DNA of 41,304 nucleotides from Anaerolineae bacterium (GCA_023382715.1 JAHDWP010000029.1:1-41304); one strand, 5' to 3'. Shown: positions 1-8,426, counted from the first letter of the stretch. Notes: generated by a model from the sequence alone, not told the origin. A program made the numbers and translations.

Positions 1-50
1 GGGGGGGGGCGCGGCGCGCCCGCGCCGCGCGGGGGTGAGGTCAACCAGGG
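1..50. repeat. Partial intergenic palindromic repeat (family A), cut by the window edge
   Basis: A GC-only tract is followed by GGGGGTGAGGTCA and CCAGGGCGCAG. The same junction recurs, in either orientation, near 23480, 26700 and 34910. It is therefore the right part of a dispersed repeat whose left part lies outside the window. No gene is seen from 1 to 224 apart from the candidate promoter at 88-117. Confidence 0.6.
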
Positions 51-87
51 CGCAGTTCGGCCTTCCCAGATCGGCCCGCACCCGCGT

Positions 88-117
88 TTGGACGCTTCGC
101 GCACGTGCTGTTAGAAT
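88..117 (+). promoter_or_regulatory. Candidate sigma-70-type promoter for the enoyl-CoA hydratase operon
   Basis: TTGGAC (88-93) and TAGAAT (112-117) are separated by 18 bp, followed by an untranslated leader of about 100 nt before the ATG at 225. TTAGAATA also occurs upstream of hutU (minus strand, near 14663) and of the lipoprotein gene (35054), which hints at a common -10 form in this genome. No transcript data support it. Confidence 0.4.
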
Positions 118-224
118 ACCGTCCGGGCGTGGCACCGGCATTGGCACAGAATCGCCGAGAACAGAAGCCCGTTTTGTTTGCCAAATAGTATTCTGCCAGC
201 TCACGCACGAGGAGCAAGCCCATC

Positions 225-1001
225 ATGGGATACCAGCATATTCTTGTCGAGAAACCCGCCGATGGCGTCGGCCTCGTCCGGCTGAACGAGCCGCGCACCT
301 TCAACGCGCTGACCGGCCCGCTGATGAACGAACTGATGAGCGCGCTCGCCGAACTCGACCGCGACGAGTCTGTGCGCTGCCTGGTGATCACCGGCACAGC
401 AAAGGTCTTCGCCGCCGGCGCCGACATCCACGAGATGGCCCAGGCCACGCCCGTTGAGATGATGGAGAAGGCGTTCATCGCCCGCTGGGAGCGGCTGCGC
501 GCGCTGCACAAGCCGGTCATCGCCGCTGTCAGCGGCTACGCGCTCGGCGGGGGCTGCGAGCTGGCCCTGGCCTGCGACATGATCGTGGCCTCGGAGACGG
601 CTATCTTCGGCCAGCCGGAGGTCAACCTGGGCGTGATACCGGGCGCGGGCGGGACGCAGCGCCTCACCCGGACGGTCGGCAAGGCGCTGGCCATGGAGAT
701 GTGCCTGAACGACCGCCGCCTGACCGCTGCCGAAGCCGAGCGCTTCGGCCTGGTCAACCGCGTCGCGCCTGTCGAGACATACCTGGAAGAAGCCATCGCC
801 CTGGCCACGCAGATCGCCGCGCGTGCGCCGGTGGCGCTGCGCATGGTCAAAGAAGCAATCAACATGGCCCTGGAGACGCCGCTCACCAGCGGGCTGGCCT
901 ATGAGCGCAACCTGTTCTACGCGCTGTTCGCCACCCACGACCAGAAAGAGGGCATGGCCGCTTTCCTGGAGAAACGCCCGCCCGCCTGGTCGGGCGAGTG
1001 A
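225..1001 (+). CDS. Enoyl-CoA hydratase/isomerase family protein
   Basis: A 258-residue crotonase-fold protein of normal length for a cytoplasmic enoyl-CoA hydratase, which adds water to 2-enoyl-CoA in fatty-acid or amino-acid degradation. The oxyanion-hole segments are AAGAD (about 63-67) and ALGGGCE. Both catalytic glutamates of true hydratases are present: E112 in GGGCE and E132 in GQPEVNLG, followed by PGAGGTQRL. GAGGAG lies about 10 nt before the ATG. It is first in a run of three same-strand genes spaced 27 bp and then overlapping, so probably co-transcribed. The chain length of the substrate cannot be read from sequence; a PaaF/Crt-like role is possible. Confidence 0.93.
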   Translation: MGYQHILVEKPADGVGLVRLNEPRTFNALTGPLMNELMSALAELDRDESVRCLVITGTAKVFAAGADIHEMAQATPVEMMEKAFIARWERLRALHKPVIAAVSGYALGGGCELALACDMIVASETAIFGQPEVNLGVIPGAGGTQRLTRTVGKALAMEMCLNDRRLTAAEAERFGLVNRVAPVETYLEEAIALATQIAARAPVALRMVKEAINMALETPLTSGLAYERNLFYALFATHDQKEGMAAFLEKRPPAWSGE

Positions 1002-1028
1002 GCGCCCGGCAGCACGAGGCTCCGGCCC

Positions 1029-1724
1029 ATGGGCGCGATTCCGCACGATGAGGACGGCGAGCGGCGCGAGCCGGGGAGCGCTCCGCAGACGGTCACCTTT
1101 CTGGCGACGGCTCACCTGTCCGGGGAATTGGGGCTGCTCCCGCGCCTGTTCACGCTCATTCACCAGGAACGGTGCTCGGCCCAGGGGCCGGTCGTCCTGC
1201 TCGACCTGGGCGATACCTGCGCTGTCCAGTCCTGGGTCTGCCGGGCGACGCTGGGGCGTGCGCCGTTCCTGGTGCTGGACAGCATGGGCTACGACGGCGC
1301 GGTGATCGGCGGGCCGGAGCAAGCGCCAATCCCACCGTCGTCGCTGCGCCTGCTGGCCGGGCGGATGATCATGCCGGTGATCATCTGGAACCGGCCCCGG
1401 ACGCTGACCAAGCGCGGCGTGACCTTCACCGTCGCTCCGGGGAACCCGGTCGCAGCGCTGGAACCGCCCGCGCTGGTCATTGACCGTTCGACAGAAGTGC
1501 TGCCTGCGCCCGGCAGCAGCCCGCCCGTCCTGGGCGACGTAGCCCAGGGGTGCCTGCTGCGCGTGGACGTGACCTGGCCCGCCTGGACGGTGCGCGAGGC
1601 GCGGCTGCTCGCGCTGAGCGGCGAGATGCCGCCCGATGCAACAATTGCCGCCATTGTGACCCTGGTCGAAGACGAAGCGCGGCAGTTGGCCCAGCCGCAA
1701 GGGGGAAGCGATGATACAGAGTGA
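1029..1724 (+). CDS. Degenerate 5'-nucleotidase/metallophosphatase-like protein
   Basis: 231 residues, not confidently assigned. The order of segments resembles the N-terminal half of UDP-sugar hydrolase/5'-nucleotidase proteins: a strand with LATAHLSGEL (about 25-34) where the family has a metal-binding HxNDxHG, then PRLFTLIHQER, VVLLDLGD (55-62) where the family has LLDAGD, and SMGYDGAVIGGPE (85-97) where the family has a GYDAxxxGNHE motif. The Asp of the LGD motif remains, but the N-terminal Asp/His and the Asn-His pair are gone, so catalysis is doubtful. GAGG lies 9 nt before the ATG. The stop overlaps the start of the Nif3-like gene by 14 bp, which implies translational coupling. Confidence 0.6.
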   Translation: MGAIPHDEDGERREPGSAPQTVTFLATAHLSGELGLLPRLFTLIHQERCSAQGPVVLLDLGDTCAVQSWVCRATLGRAPFLVLDSMGYDGAVIGGPEQAPIPPSSLRLLAGRMIMPVIIWNRPRTLTKRGVTFTVAPGNPVAALEPPALVIDRSTEVLPAPGSSPPVLGDVAQGCLLRVDVTWPAWTVREARLLALSGEMPPDATIAAIVTLVEDEARQLAQPQGGSDDTE

Positions 1725-2613
1725 GCTGGTGTACAAGCTGGATGAGTTTTTCAGCGTCCACGCCTACGACGAAAGCGTTCTCTGGTCGGAGATTCTCACG
1801 CCGGGCGAGCGAGCCATCTACCAGCGCGAAGCCCTGCCCGCCTTTCTGGAGAGCGGCTGGAATGGGCTGCTGCTGGATGCGACGCCCGACATTGACCGGG
1901 TGTATCTGATCGTCTTCCCCGACCAGGCCGTGCTCGACACCATCCTGGCCCTGGAAGTCGAGCGCGAAGCGCCCGGCGCGCTGATCTTCGCCCACCATCC
2001 AGCGGACTTCGAGGAATGCGGGCGCGGCTTCATCGGCATCCGCGAAGGACAGCTCGAAGACCTGCGCGAGCATCAGATCAGCTACTACTGCTGCCACGCC
2101 CCGCTCGACTGCCACCCAGAGGTGAGCACAGTGGTCGCGCTGGCGAAGGCGCTCAAGCTGCGCGACTGGGCGCCCTTCTCGCCGCACTTCACCGGCAGCG
2201 AGGGCATACACGGGCGCGTCGCGGACATCAGTTTCGGCGAATTCGCCGCGCGCCTGGCCGAAGTCACCGAGCTGCCCCACATCCGCTACAACCAGATTCG
2301 CTTCAACGCCCAGCCGGTCGAGCACATCGCGATCATCCCCGGCGGCGGCGATAACCCCAGGCATCTGCAGGAAGCGCACGACCTGGGCTGCGACACCTAC
2401 GTAACCGGTCACTGGTGGCTGCAAGGGGATTACGAGTACGCGGCGCGGCAGCGCGAGGCCATGCGCGCCCTGGTGCCCACGCTGCCCATGAACCTGATCG
2501 GCTCGTCGCACTACACCAGCGAGATGGTCGTCATGCGCGACCAGATGCCAGCCTGGTTCCGCAACGCCGGCATCGAGGCGCGCTTCATCAAGCAGCCCGA
2601 TCCCTGGCGCTGA
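1711..2613 (+). CDS. Nif3-like dinuclear metal centre protein
   Basis: 300 residues, in the range of the NIF3/YbgI family, hexameric proteins with a two-metal site whose molecular role is still unclear. Likely metal ligands are visible: FAHHP with H95/H96, CHAPLD around H129, and the C-terminal GSSHYTSE, which supplies the family's His and Glu. GGGGGAA sits directly upstream of the ATG. The start lies inside the end of the preceding gene, so the two are probably translated together. It converges with the M23 peptidase gene with only 6 bp between stops. Confidence 0.85.
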   Translation: MIQSELVYKLDEFFSVHAYDESVLWSEILTPGERAIYQREALPAFLESGWNGLLLDATPDIDRVYLIVFPDQAVLDTILALEVEREAPGALIFAHHPADFEECGRGFIGIREGQLEDLREHQISYYCCHAPLDCHPEVSTVVALAKALKLRDWAPFSPHFTGSEGIHGRVADISFGEFAARLAEVTELPHIRYNQIRFNAQPVEHIAIIPGGGDNPRHLQEAHDLGCDTYVTGHWWLQGDYEYAARQREAMRALVPTLPMNLIGSSHYTSEMVVMRDQMPAWFRNAGIEARFIKQPDPWR

Positions 2614-2619
2614 GACGCC

Positions 2620-4227
2620 TCAGGGCGTGGACGCGGAAATAGCCGCGCGCAGCGCCGTCCCGTCCAGCCCGACCACGGTCAGAAAGCCGCTGCTGAAGCG
2701 CAGCGAGTCATCCGGTCCCACCGCCAGCCAGCGCGCCGCCGATGTCCCCTGGACTCCGCCATCGTACAGGCTGAGCTGAGCGATCAGCCGCCCATCCCCC
2801 GTATCGAAGGCCAGAAGCTGCCCATCGGTGCTCAGCGCGTAGAGCAGCGCCCCATCCCCGATGCCCAGCAGCGGCGGGCGCAGGTGGCTGCCCGGCATGA
2901 AGGCGATCCAGCGGGCAACTCCGTCTGGCCCCCAGGCGTGCAGAACGCGGCCCTCGCCGCTGTAGGCGTAGAGCACCCCCTCCGGGCCGGTCACCAGATC
3001 CGCCCCCACGCTGAAGGTGCGCCCCGTCTCGAAAGCCGTGCTCCAGGCCAGGGCCGTGTCGAGCCGCCCGACGGCCATCCCCGCCAGCACCCAGAACGCG
3101 CCTTCCCCCGCCGCAACCGGCACGGGCAGCGCTTCGAACGCGCGCCGGGTGAGCACTGCGCCCGCGCTATCCACCACCGTCAGCGCATTGTCCGGTGTGG
3201 CGACGGCCAGCCGGTCGCCGCTGACGGCCCAGCGAACGGCGCGCTCGCCCAGCGGCTCCGTCTCCCAGAGGGGCGCGCCGTCCGGGGTGAAGGCGGCCAG
3301 CCGCCCCGCAGCCGTCATGAAGACGACGGCCCCGTCCAGCAGGATCGGCGGCGTGAGCATCTTCGGCGGCGCCCACAGCGCGCTCAGCCGCCCGCCAGCC
3401 AGCACGATCACCTGATCGGCTGAAGTGGCCACCAGCACGCGCCCGTCGGGCAACGCCAGCAGGCCGGTCACGCTGCCCAGCGTGTCGAACTGCCAGATCG
3501 CCGCTCCGCCCGCCGTGACGGCCTGCACATGGGCGCTGCTGACTACCACGTAGGTGCCGTCCTCCAGCGGCAGCGGGGCGAGCGTCAGGCGGTCGGCCAG
3601 CGTGAAATGCCAGCGGTAGGCGGGGTGCACCCACAGATTCGCCAGGTAAGTGAAGTCCACCGGGTGCAGCCAGCCCAGCTCCAACGGATTCTGCGCGGTG
3701 TAACCTGGCCCACCCTCGTGGCGATAGCGCGTGCGCACCTCGTAATGCAGGTGAGGTCGCCCGCGCGAAGGGAAGCCGATGGCCCCCACGATGTCGCCGC
3801 GCTCCACGCACTGGCCCATCGGCGGGAAGACGTGCCCGTTTAGCTCCTCCATGTGCCCGTAGAGCGTGTTCACCAGCGTGCCGTCCGGCAGCGTGTGCTG
3901 GACGACGACCACGCCCTTTTCGGTGTCCCAGCCCTGCGGATCGCTGAAGGTCACCTGGCCGCGCGCCGCCGCCCGCACTGGCTCGCCGAGTTGCTCAAAC
4001 GCCACATCTATGCCGGTGTGCAGCCCGCCGAACCGCGCGCGGTAGATGGCGAAGTCGGTGCGCTCGATGTCAATACCGGGCACCGGCAGGTCGAAGCCGT
4101 CGGCGTAGCCACATGGTGCGCTATCCGCCTGGGCCAGCGCAGCGGATCGGGCGGAGTGATCAAGCGGATTAGCGGGCCAGACCAGCCCGGTGAGGAAGAG
4201 GAGAGTCGCTATGCTTCGCCAGGTCAT
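2620..4227 (-). CDS. Secreted M23-family peptidase with beta-propeller-like C-terminal region
   Basis: 535 residues from the ATG at 4227. This start places a hydrophobic signal sequence (about residues 5-20) at the N-terminus and excludes the repeat upstream, which a longer frame would translate. The LytM/M23 zinc site is complete: H70 and D74 in GLHTGIDV, H125 in YGHM, and RPHLH with H159/H161. The fold cuts peptide cross-bridges in peptidoglycan. From about residue 215 the protein consists of repeated blade-like segments such as DGRVLVATS, DGAPLWETE and DGALLYALSTDG, resembling PQQ-type propellers. Its context with permease genes is not functionally informative. The ribosome-binding site is weak, so the start is the least certain point. 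Confidence 0.85.
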   Translation of the reverse strand: MTWRSIATLLFLTGLVWPANPLDHSARSAALAQADSAPCGYADGFDLPVPGIDIERTDFAIYRARFGGLHTGIDVAFEQLGEPVRAAARGQVTFSDPQGWDTEKGVVVVQHTLPDGTLVNTLYGHMEELNGHVFPPMGQCVERGDIVGAIGFPSRGRPHLHYEVRTRYRHEGGPGYTAQNPLELGWLHPVDFTYLANLWVHPAYRWHFTLADRLTLAPLPLEDGTYVVVSSAHVQAVTAGGAAIWQFDTLGSVTGLLALPDGRVLVATSADQVIVLAGGRLSALWAPPKMLTPPILLDGAVVFMTAAGRLAAFTPDGAPLWETEPLGERAVRWAVSGDRLAVATPDNALTVVDSAGAVLTRRAFEALPVPVAAGEGAFWVLAGMAVGRLDTALAWSTAFETGRTFSVGADLVTGPEGVLYAYSGEGRVLHAWGPDGVARWIAFMPGSHLRPPLLGIGDGALLYALSTDGQLLAFDTGDGRLIAQLSLYDGGVQGTSAARWLAVGPDDSLRFSSGFLTVVGLDGTALRAAISASTP

Positions 4228-4314
4228 ATCACGAACGACGGAATAACTCCCGTAACCAACGGAGAGCACCGTCCAGATTGTACTGGCGCGCGGCGCTTCC
4301 GGCCAGAAACAGGA

Positions 4315-4512
4315 GTCCACGAACGAGTCGTCAGGCAGTGATCGAAGGCCCCCATTCCCCGGCCCCTTCTCCCAGCAAAGCCAGGGGAAGGGGAAGTGTG
4401 GTACACCGCGATCAAAGTCCCCCTCTCTAGCTCGGCTGGAGAGGGGGATTGAGGGGGTGAGGCGCTCAGCGAGCATTCCCCAATTTCCCCTGGCGACAGG
4501 CTGTTCGTAGAC
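4315..4512. repeat. Palindromic repeat with terminal inverted repeats (family B, copy 1)
   Basis: The element begins GTCCACGAAC (4315-4324) and ends GTTCGTAGAC (4503-4512), inverted repeats matching at 9 of 10 positions. Inside are GC-rich arms such as CCCCCATTCCCCGGCCCC and GAGAGGGGGATTGAGGGGG. The first 54 nt recur in reverse orientation at 33001-33054 with three differences. It fills most of the gap between the M23 gene and the permease genes, and no gene is seen in it. Confidence 0.7.
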
Positions 4513-4545
4513 CCCCAAACAGCGGCGGACGGTATATGCGCAAGA

Positions 4546-4579
4546 AGACTTCCGGAGTTTTCGAAACCTTCGGAAGTCT
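4546..4579. terminator. Imperfect 34-nt palindrome, possible terminator of the permease operon
   Basis: AGACTTCCG (4546-4554) pairs with CGGAAGTCT (4571-4579), and the interior GTTTTCGAAAC is itself nearly palindromic. It lies just downstream of the minus-strand permease gene. A U-rich tract is missing on the minus strand (TCTTGCGC follows), so termination is uncertain; it may only be a repeat. Confidence 0.4.
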
Positions 4580-4606
4580 AAACTTCGGGAAGCCTGGCGG
4601 GAGCCG

Positions 4607-5926
4607 TCAGCCCTTCAGCCCCGTCGTGGCGATGCCTTCGGTGAACTGGCGCTGAGCGATCAGGTAGATGATCAGCACCGGCACCAGCGTGATGACCGAG
4701 GCGGCCATCAGCAGGTTGATGTCCGAGCCGGCCTCGGTGGTGAAGGCGTACAGCCCATAGGAGATGGGCCGCCATTTGTCGCTGAACGTCACCAGCAGCG
4801 GCCATTCGAGGGCGTTCCACGTGCCGATAAACGTGAAGATGATCGTGGTCACAATGGCCGCTTTGGAGATGGGCACCACAATGGTGAACAGGAAGCGGAT
4901 GTGCCCGGCCCCATCAATGCGAGCCGCGTCCCACAGGTCTTCAGGAATCTGGCGGAAGAACTGGCGCAGCAGGAAGATGCTGAACGTGCTCGCCAGGAAG
5001 GGCACCACCAGCGCCGGCCAGCTATCCATCCAGCGCCAGGAGATCGGCCCGTCCACCGTGAAGAAGCTCCCCAGGCCGAGGAAGTTCTCCAGTCCCAGTT
5101 TGTCGAGCGCCTCGTAGATCGGCTCGGCAATCGCCTGGCGCGCCTCGGTGATACCCCAGGCGTCCTGCTTGGCGGGGAAATCCTTGCTGAAGAACACGTC
5201 AATGTTCTTCACCATGTTGCGGTTGGGGATGAGCACGACCATCGTGGGGATGAAGATCGTCGCCAGGAAGATGCTGAACAGCAGGTTGCTGCCCGGAAAC
5301 TCGATGCGCGCAAAAGCGTAGGCGGCCAGGATGGAAGTCACCGTCTGGCCGATAATGGTCAGGATGGCCACTTTGATGCTGTTGAAGAAATAGCGCGAAA
5401 AATTGGACTCGTTCCACGCCTCGATATAGTGCGCTGCGCCGCCCACCACGACATAATCCTGATGCACCTCAAAGAGCTTGTTGAGCAGCGGCAAGTCAAT
5501 GTCCAGGCGCAGCGACGCATAGCCGATGCGCTGCGTGCGCAGGTACCCGTCGAGCGTCAGATCGCGCTTGAGCTTGCTGTCCTCGATCTGCGTGCGCACA
5601 TCGGCCAGGTAGGGCGGCACCAGGCCGGAGTCCAGCACATCCTGCATGGTGCGCCCCAGGTCCGCCTCTTCGATGGGCGTGACCGAGATGAACTGCTGCG
5701 AGGGGATCAGCTTCCCACGCACGATGTCGCCCTGCTTTTGCAGCGACGTGCTGACCATCCACAGGAAGGGCATCACAAAAAGGATCGCGCCCAGCGTCAG
5801 CATGATGTACACGAAAAGCCGGAAGAAGTTGATGCGCAGGCCCAGCCGTCGCAACGGGGCCATCGCCGCCTCCGCTGGCGGTGGAACCTTCAGCGATCGT
5901 GCGCCAGTCCCGGTGGTGCTAGCCAT
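4607..5926 (-). CDS. Carbohydrate-type ABC transporter permease (MalG-like), enlarged
   Basis: 439 residues against about 280 for a standard MalG-family permease. The first helix is at about 35-57. The EAA loop that contacts the ATPase is clear at 329-349 (DLWDAARIDGAGHIRF), followed by two C-terminal helices. The extra length is in two places: about 100 residues (68-165) after the first helix, predicted outside, and about 60 residues (236-300) before the EAA-containing core. Its ATG overlaps the end of the larger permease gene by 8 bp (ATGGCTAG). No ATPase or substrate-binding protein is encoded nearby, so the substrate is unknown beyond membership of the sugar-type family. Confidence 0.9.
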   Translation of the reverse strand: MASTTGTGARSLKVPPPAEAAMAPLRRLGLRINFFRLFVYIMLTLGAILFVMPFLWMVSTSLQKQGDIVRGKLIPSQQFISVTPIEEADLGRTMQDVLDSGLVPPYLADVRTQIEDSKLKRDLTLDGYLRTQRIGYASLRLDIDLPLLNKLFEVHQDYVVVGGAAHYIEAWNESNFSRYFFNSIKVAILTIIGQTVTSILAAYAFARIEFPGSNLLFSIFLATIFIPTMVVLIPNRNMVKNIDVFFSKDFPAKQDAWGITEARQAIAEPIYEALDKLGLENFLGLGSFFTVDGPISWRWMDSWPALVVPFLASTFSIFLLRQFFRQIPEDLWDAARIDGAGHIRFLFTIVVPISKAAIVTTIIFTFIGTWNALEWPLLVTFSDKWRPISYGLYAFTTEAGSDINLLMAASVITLVPVLIIYLIAQRQFTEGIATTGLKG

Positions 5927-8426
5927 AGAATACCTGCTCCCTTGCCAGCCGGTTTTGCACCAGGGTGAGGATCAGAATCACGCCGAACAGGCTGAAAGCC
6001 AGCGCCGCCGCATAACCGGGATCGTTGGCGGCGTAAAGCGCCTGAAAGATGTGCACGCTCATCGTGTCAATCTCTTTGCCGGTCGCCTGGCCACGTAATA
6101 CGTAAATGTGCGAGAAAGCCTTGAAGGTGCCGATGATCGAGAGCATGGACAGGAAGAAGGTCGTCGGCGAGAGCAACGGCAGGGTGATGTTGCGGAAGCG
6201 CGACCAGCGCCCGGCTCCATCCACTTCGGCGGCCTCGTACAGCTCGCCAGGGATCGCCCCCAGGCCAGCCAGAAAGACGACCGAGTTGTAACCGGCGAAG
6301 ACCCAGATGTTGTAGAGGATCACCGTGGTCAGGGCCAGGCTCGGCCCGGCCAGGCTCTCCGGGATGTGCAAAGGGTTGCCGCCCAACACCTGCTCGTAGA
6401 AGATGCGCACAATACCCGCCGGCTCCTTGAGCCAGGTCAGCGGCCCCAGCCCGAAGATGCCGACGATGCGGTTCGCCAGGGCTGTTGCGTCCAGGCGGAA
6501 GATGACCAGGAAGACGGTCGAGGTGGCGACGCTGGGCGCGATATAGGGCATGAAGTAAATCACGCGGTAGAGCGATTTGCCTATCGAAATCTCAGAAAAC
6601 AGCAGATAGGCCAGAAACAGCCCCAGCCCCAACTGGACCGGCACCGTGCCCACAGAGTACATGGCGGTGCGGTTCAGCGCGTCCAACGCCTCCTGCACCT
6701 CGCGCCCGCCCAGCGAGAGCGTGCGCGGCAGCTCGCCGATCAGCAGCCATCCCCCCACCATCATCAGCACGGCGAGCAGGATGGTCAGGCCGAAGCCGAG
6801 CGGCGTCTCGCGGCGCTGCGCGCTCTGCCAGACCAGGTAGGCCGCCCCGATCAGCAGCGCCCCGATCGCGATGGAGAACACCTGCGGCCAGTACAGAAGC
6901 TGCGCCTTAATCACGTCGGGCCGGACTGTCGGGTGTGGGGTGCTGCCGGTGGCGAACTCGTAGGCGCGCGCAAACTGCTCTTGCGTCAGCGACCCCATGC
7001 CCGCCGCTGTCTGCTGGCTCAGTTGCAGCGCGCCGACCAGGTAGAAGAACAGCATGAGAAGGGTCATCACCATGAGCACGCGGCCCAGGTGCAGCCAGCG
7101 GTACAGGCGCGGCTGTGTCTCATCATCCACGCGGCGGCGGGTGTAGGTCATGGTGAGTATGGCAGCCAGCCCAACGAAAATGCCCAGCGCCGCCGCCATC
7201 TGCCTGCCGAGCGGCTCGCTGTAGCCCTCGGTGCGCACAACGGTCTCACCCACATCCAGCGCCGAATAGATGGGCACCTGGCGCACAGCCCGCGCCCCCT
7301 CAGTGATGAAGGGCACGAACAGCTTCTCGCCCTGGGCAATGCCGGTGAGCTGCCCCTCACCCACCGTGCCATCCGGCAGAATGACGCGCACCTTCTGGTT
7401 GTTGACGAAGGCCGCCTCCAGGCGGGCGATGCGGTCTACCGATAGCTCGCCATAGGCCTCCGGTGCGAGCGGTGCCTGAATGGTCTGCCCCTTCACCGTG
7501 ACCTCGACCATCACCGCGCCGGACTCGAACTCCAGGCCGCTGATGCGCGTGCTGTCGTCGGGCACCACCACCACGCCCTGCGACACACGCTGGTTGAAGA
7601 CCAGCGCGGCGATCCGCTGCGCCTCGGCCACATTCGCCTGAAGCTGGTCAGTTGTGTACAGAGTCAGCAGCAGCGCCAGCAGAATGTACAGTCCCATCAG
7701 CAGCGCAGCGCTGACATAGCGCCCCGTGCGGATTTGCACCAGCCGCGTCAGCAAGAGATAGAGCAGCGCGCCGAACACTGCGAGGAGCAACAGCCAACCC
7801 AGCGTGCCCAGCCCCAATGCATCGTTCAGGCGCGGCCCGCCCACCCAGATCAGCCCCAGCCCCGCCAGGATCAACCACAAGACGGCTACCTGCCGCCCAT
7901 CACGCGCGGCGCGCCCCGGCTGAAAAGCGTCGGCGGTGTAGAAGCCCCCCAGGGCAATCAGCAGCAGCAGCGTGGGGAACCACCCATACCCATCGAGGCC
8001 CGTCACCAGGATGAAGGCCAGCACGATCAGCCCGGCCCCCGCCAGCAAACCTGGCACTACAAAGAATACCAGGCTGCCCCCATGCTCCTGCTGGTACTGG
8101 CGACCGCCGCGCCAGGCGCGATAGCCCATCCACAAGAAGATCAGGCTCAGCGCAAACAGTAACACGTAAGTCAGGCTGCCGAGCGAGCGCACGTAGTTGG
8201 CCAGGCCGACATATTTGTTGGTGATCGGCGAGCCGGACTTGAGGCTCTCATAAAAACCGGCTACGACCGGCCACAGTCCAAACAGCAGCGTGACAACCGT
8301 GGCAGGCAGCACAAAGAGATAGCCGGTCAGCGCTTCATGGAGTTTGCGACGGCGCTTCCCGGCGGCCAGCTCGTGCGTCACGGTGCTGGGTGACTCATCC
8401 TTGCTTCTCAACGACAGCGTGGTCAT
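5919..8426 (-). CDS. Carbohydrate-type ABC transporter permease (MalF-like) with about 500-residue insertion
   Basis: 835 residues, more than twice the family norm. Helix 1 (about 34-58, LTGYLFVLPATVV) and the C-terminal core (about 590-835) match a sugar permease, with the EAA loop at 729-749 (ELYEAAEVDGAGRWSRF). Between them lie roughly 500 residues with many further hydrophobic helices (around 84-102, 118-142, 150-164, 180-196, 208-228, 238-256, 408-428, 448-466, 516-534, 546-564) and a soluble segment (about 260-405) containing short beta-like motifs such as DGTVGEGQLTG. AGGGAG precedes the ATG by 5 nt. The gene is continuous with no frameshift. It presumably dimerises with the MalG-like protein encoded next. 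Confidence 0.9.
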   Translation of the reverse strand: MTTLSLRSKDESPSTVTHELAAGKRRRKLHEALTGYLFVLPATVVTLLFGLWPVVAGFYESLKSGSPITNKYVGLANYVRSLGSLTYVLLFALSLIFLWMGYRAWRGGRQYQQEHGGSLVFFVVPGLLAGAGLIVLAFILVTGLDGYGWFPTLLLLIALGGFYTADAFQPGRAARDGRQVAVLWLILAGLGLIWVGGPRLNDALGLGTLGWLLLLAVFGALLYLLLTRLVQIRTGRYVSAALLMGLYILLALLLTLYTTDQLQANVAEAQRIAALVFNQRVSQGVVVVPDDSTRISGLEFESGAVMVEVTVKGQTIQAPLAPEAYGELSVDRIARLEAAFVNNQKVRVILPDGTVGEGQLTGIAQGEKLFVPFITEGARAVRQVPIYSALDVGETVVRTEGYSEPLGRQMAAALGIFVGLAAILTMTYTRRRVDDETQPRLYRWLHLGRVLMVMTLLMLFFYLVGALQLSQQTAAGMGSLTQEQFARAYEFATGSTPHPTVRPDVIKAQLLYWPQVFSIAIGALLIGAAYLVWQSAQRRETPLGFGLTILLAVLMMVGGWLLIGELPRTLSLGGREVQEALDALNRTAMYSVGTVPVQLGLGLFLAYLLFSEISIGKSLYRVIYFMPYIAPSVATSTVFLVIFRLDATALANRIVGIFGLGPLTWLKEPAGIVRIFYEQVLGGNPLHIPESLAGPSLALTTVILYNIWVFAGYNSVVFLAGLGAIPGELYEAAEVDGAGRWSRFRNITLPLLSPTTFFLSMLSIIGTFKAFSHIYVLRGQATGKEIDTMSVHIFQALYAANDPGYAAALAFSLFGVILILTLVQNRLAREQVFYG

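Noticed and set aside
201-1736. A 511-codon minus-strand frame opposite the enoyl-CoA hydratase gene
   Set aside because: Antisense shadow of two plus-strand genes, one with intact catalytic residues; no ribosome-binding site or motif.
4228-4518. N-terminal extension of the M23 peptidase frame up to 4518
   Set aside because: The added 97 residues are a translation of the family B repeat and its flank, and they would bury the signal sequence.
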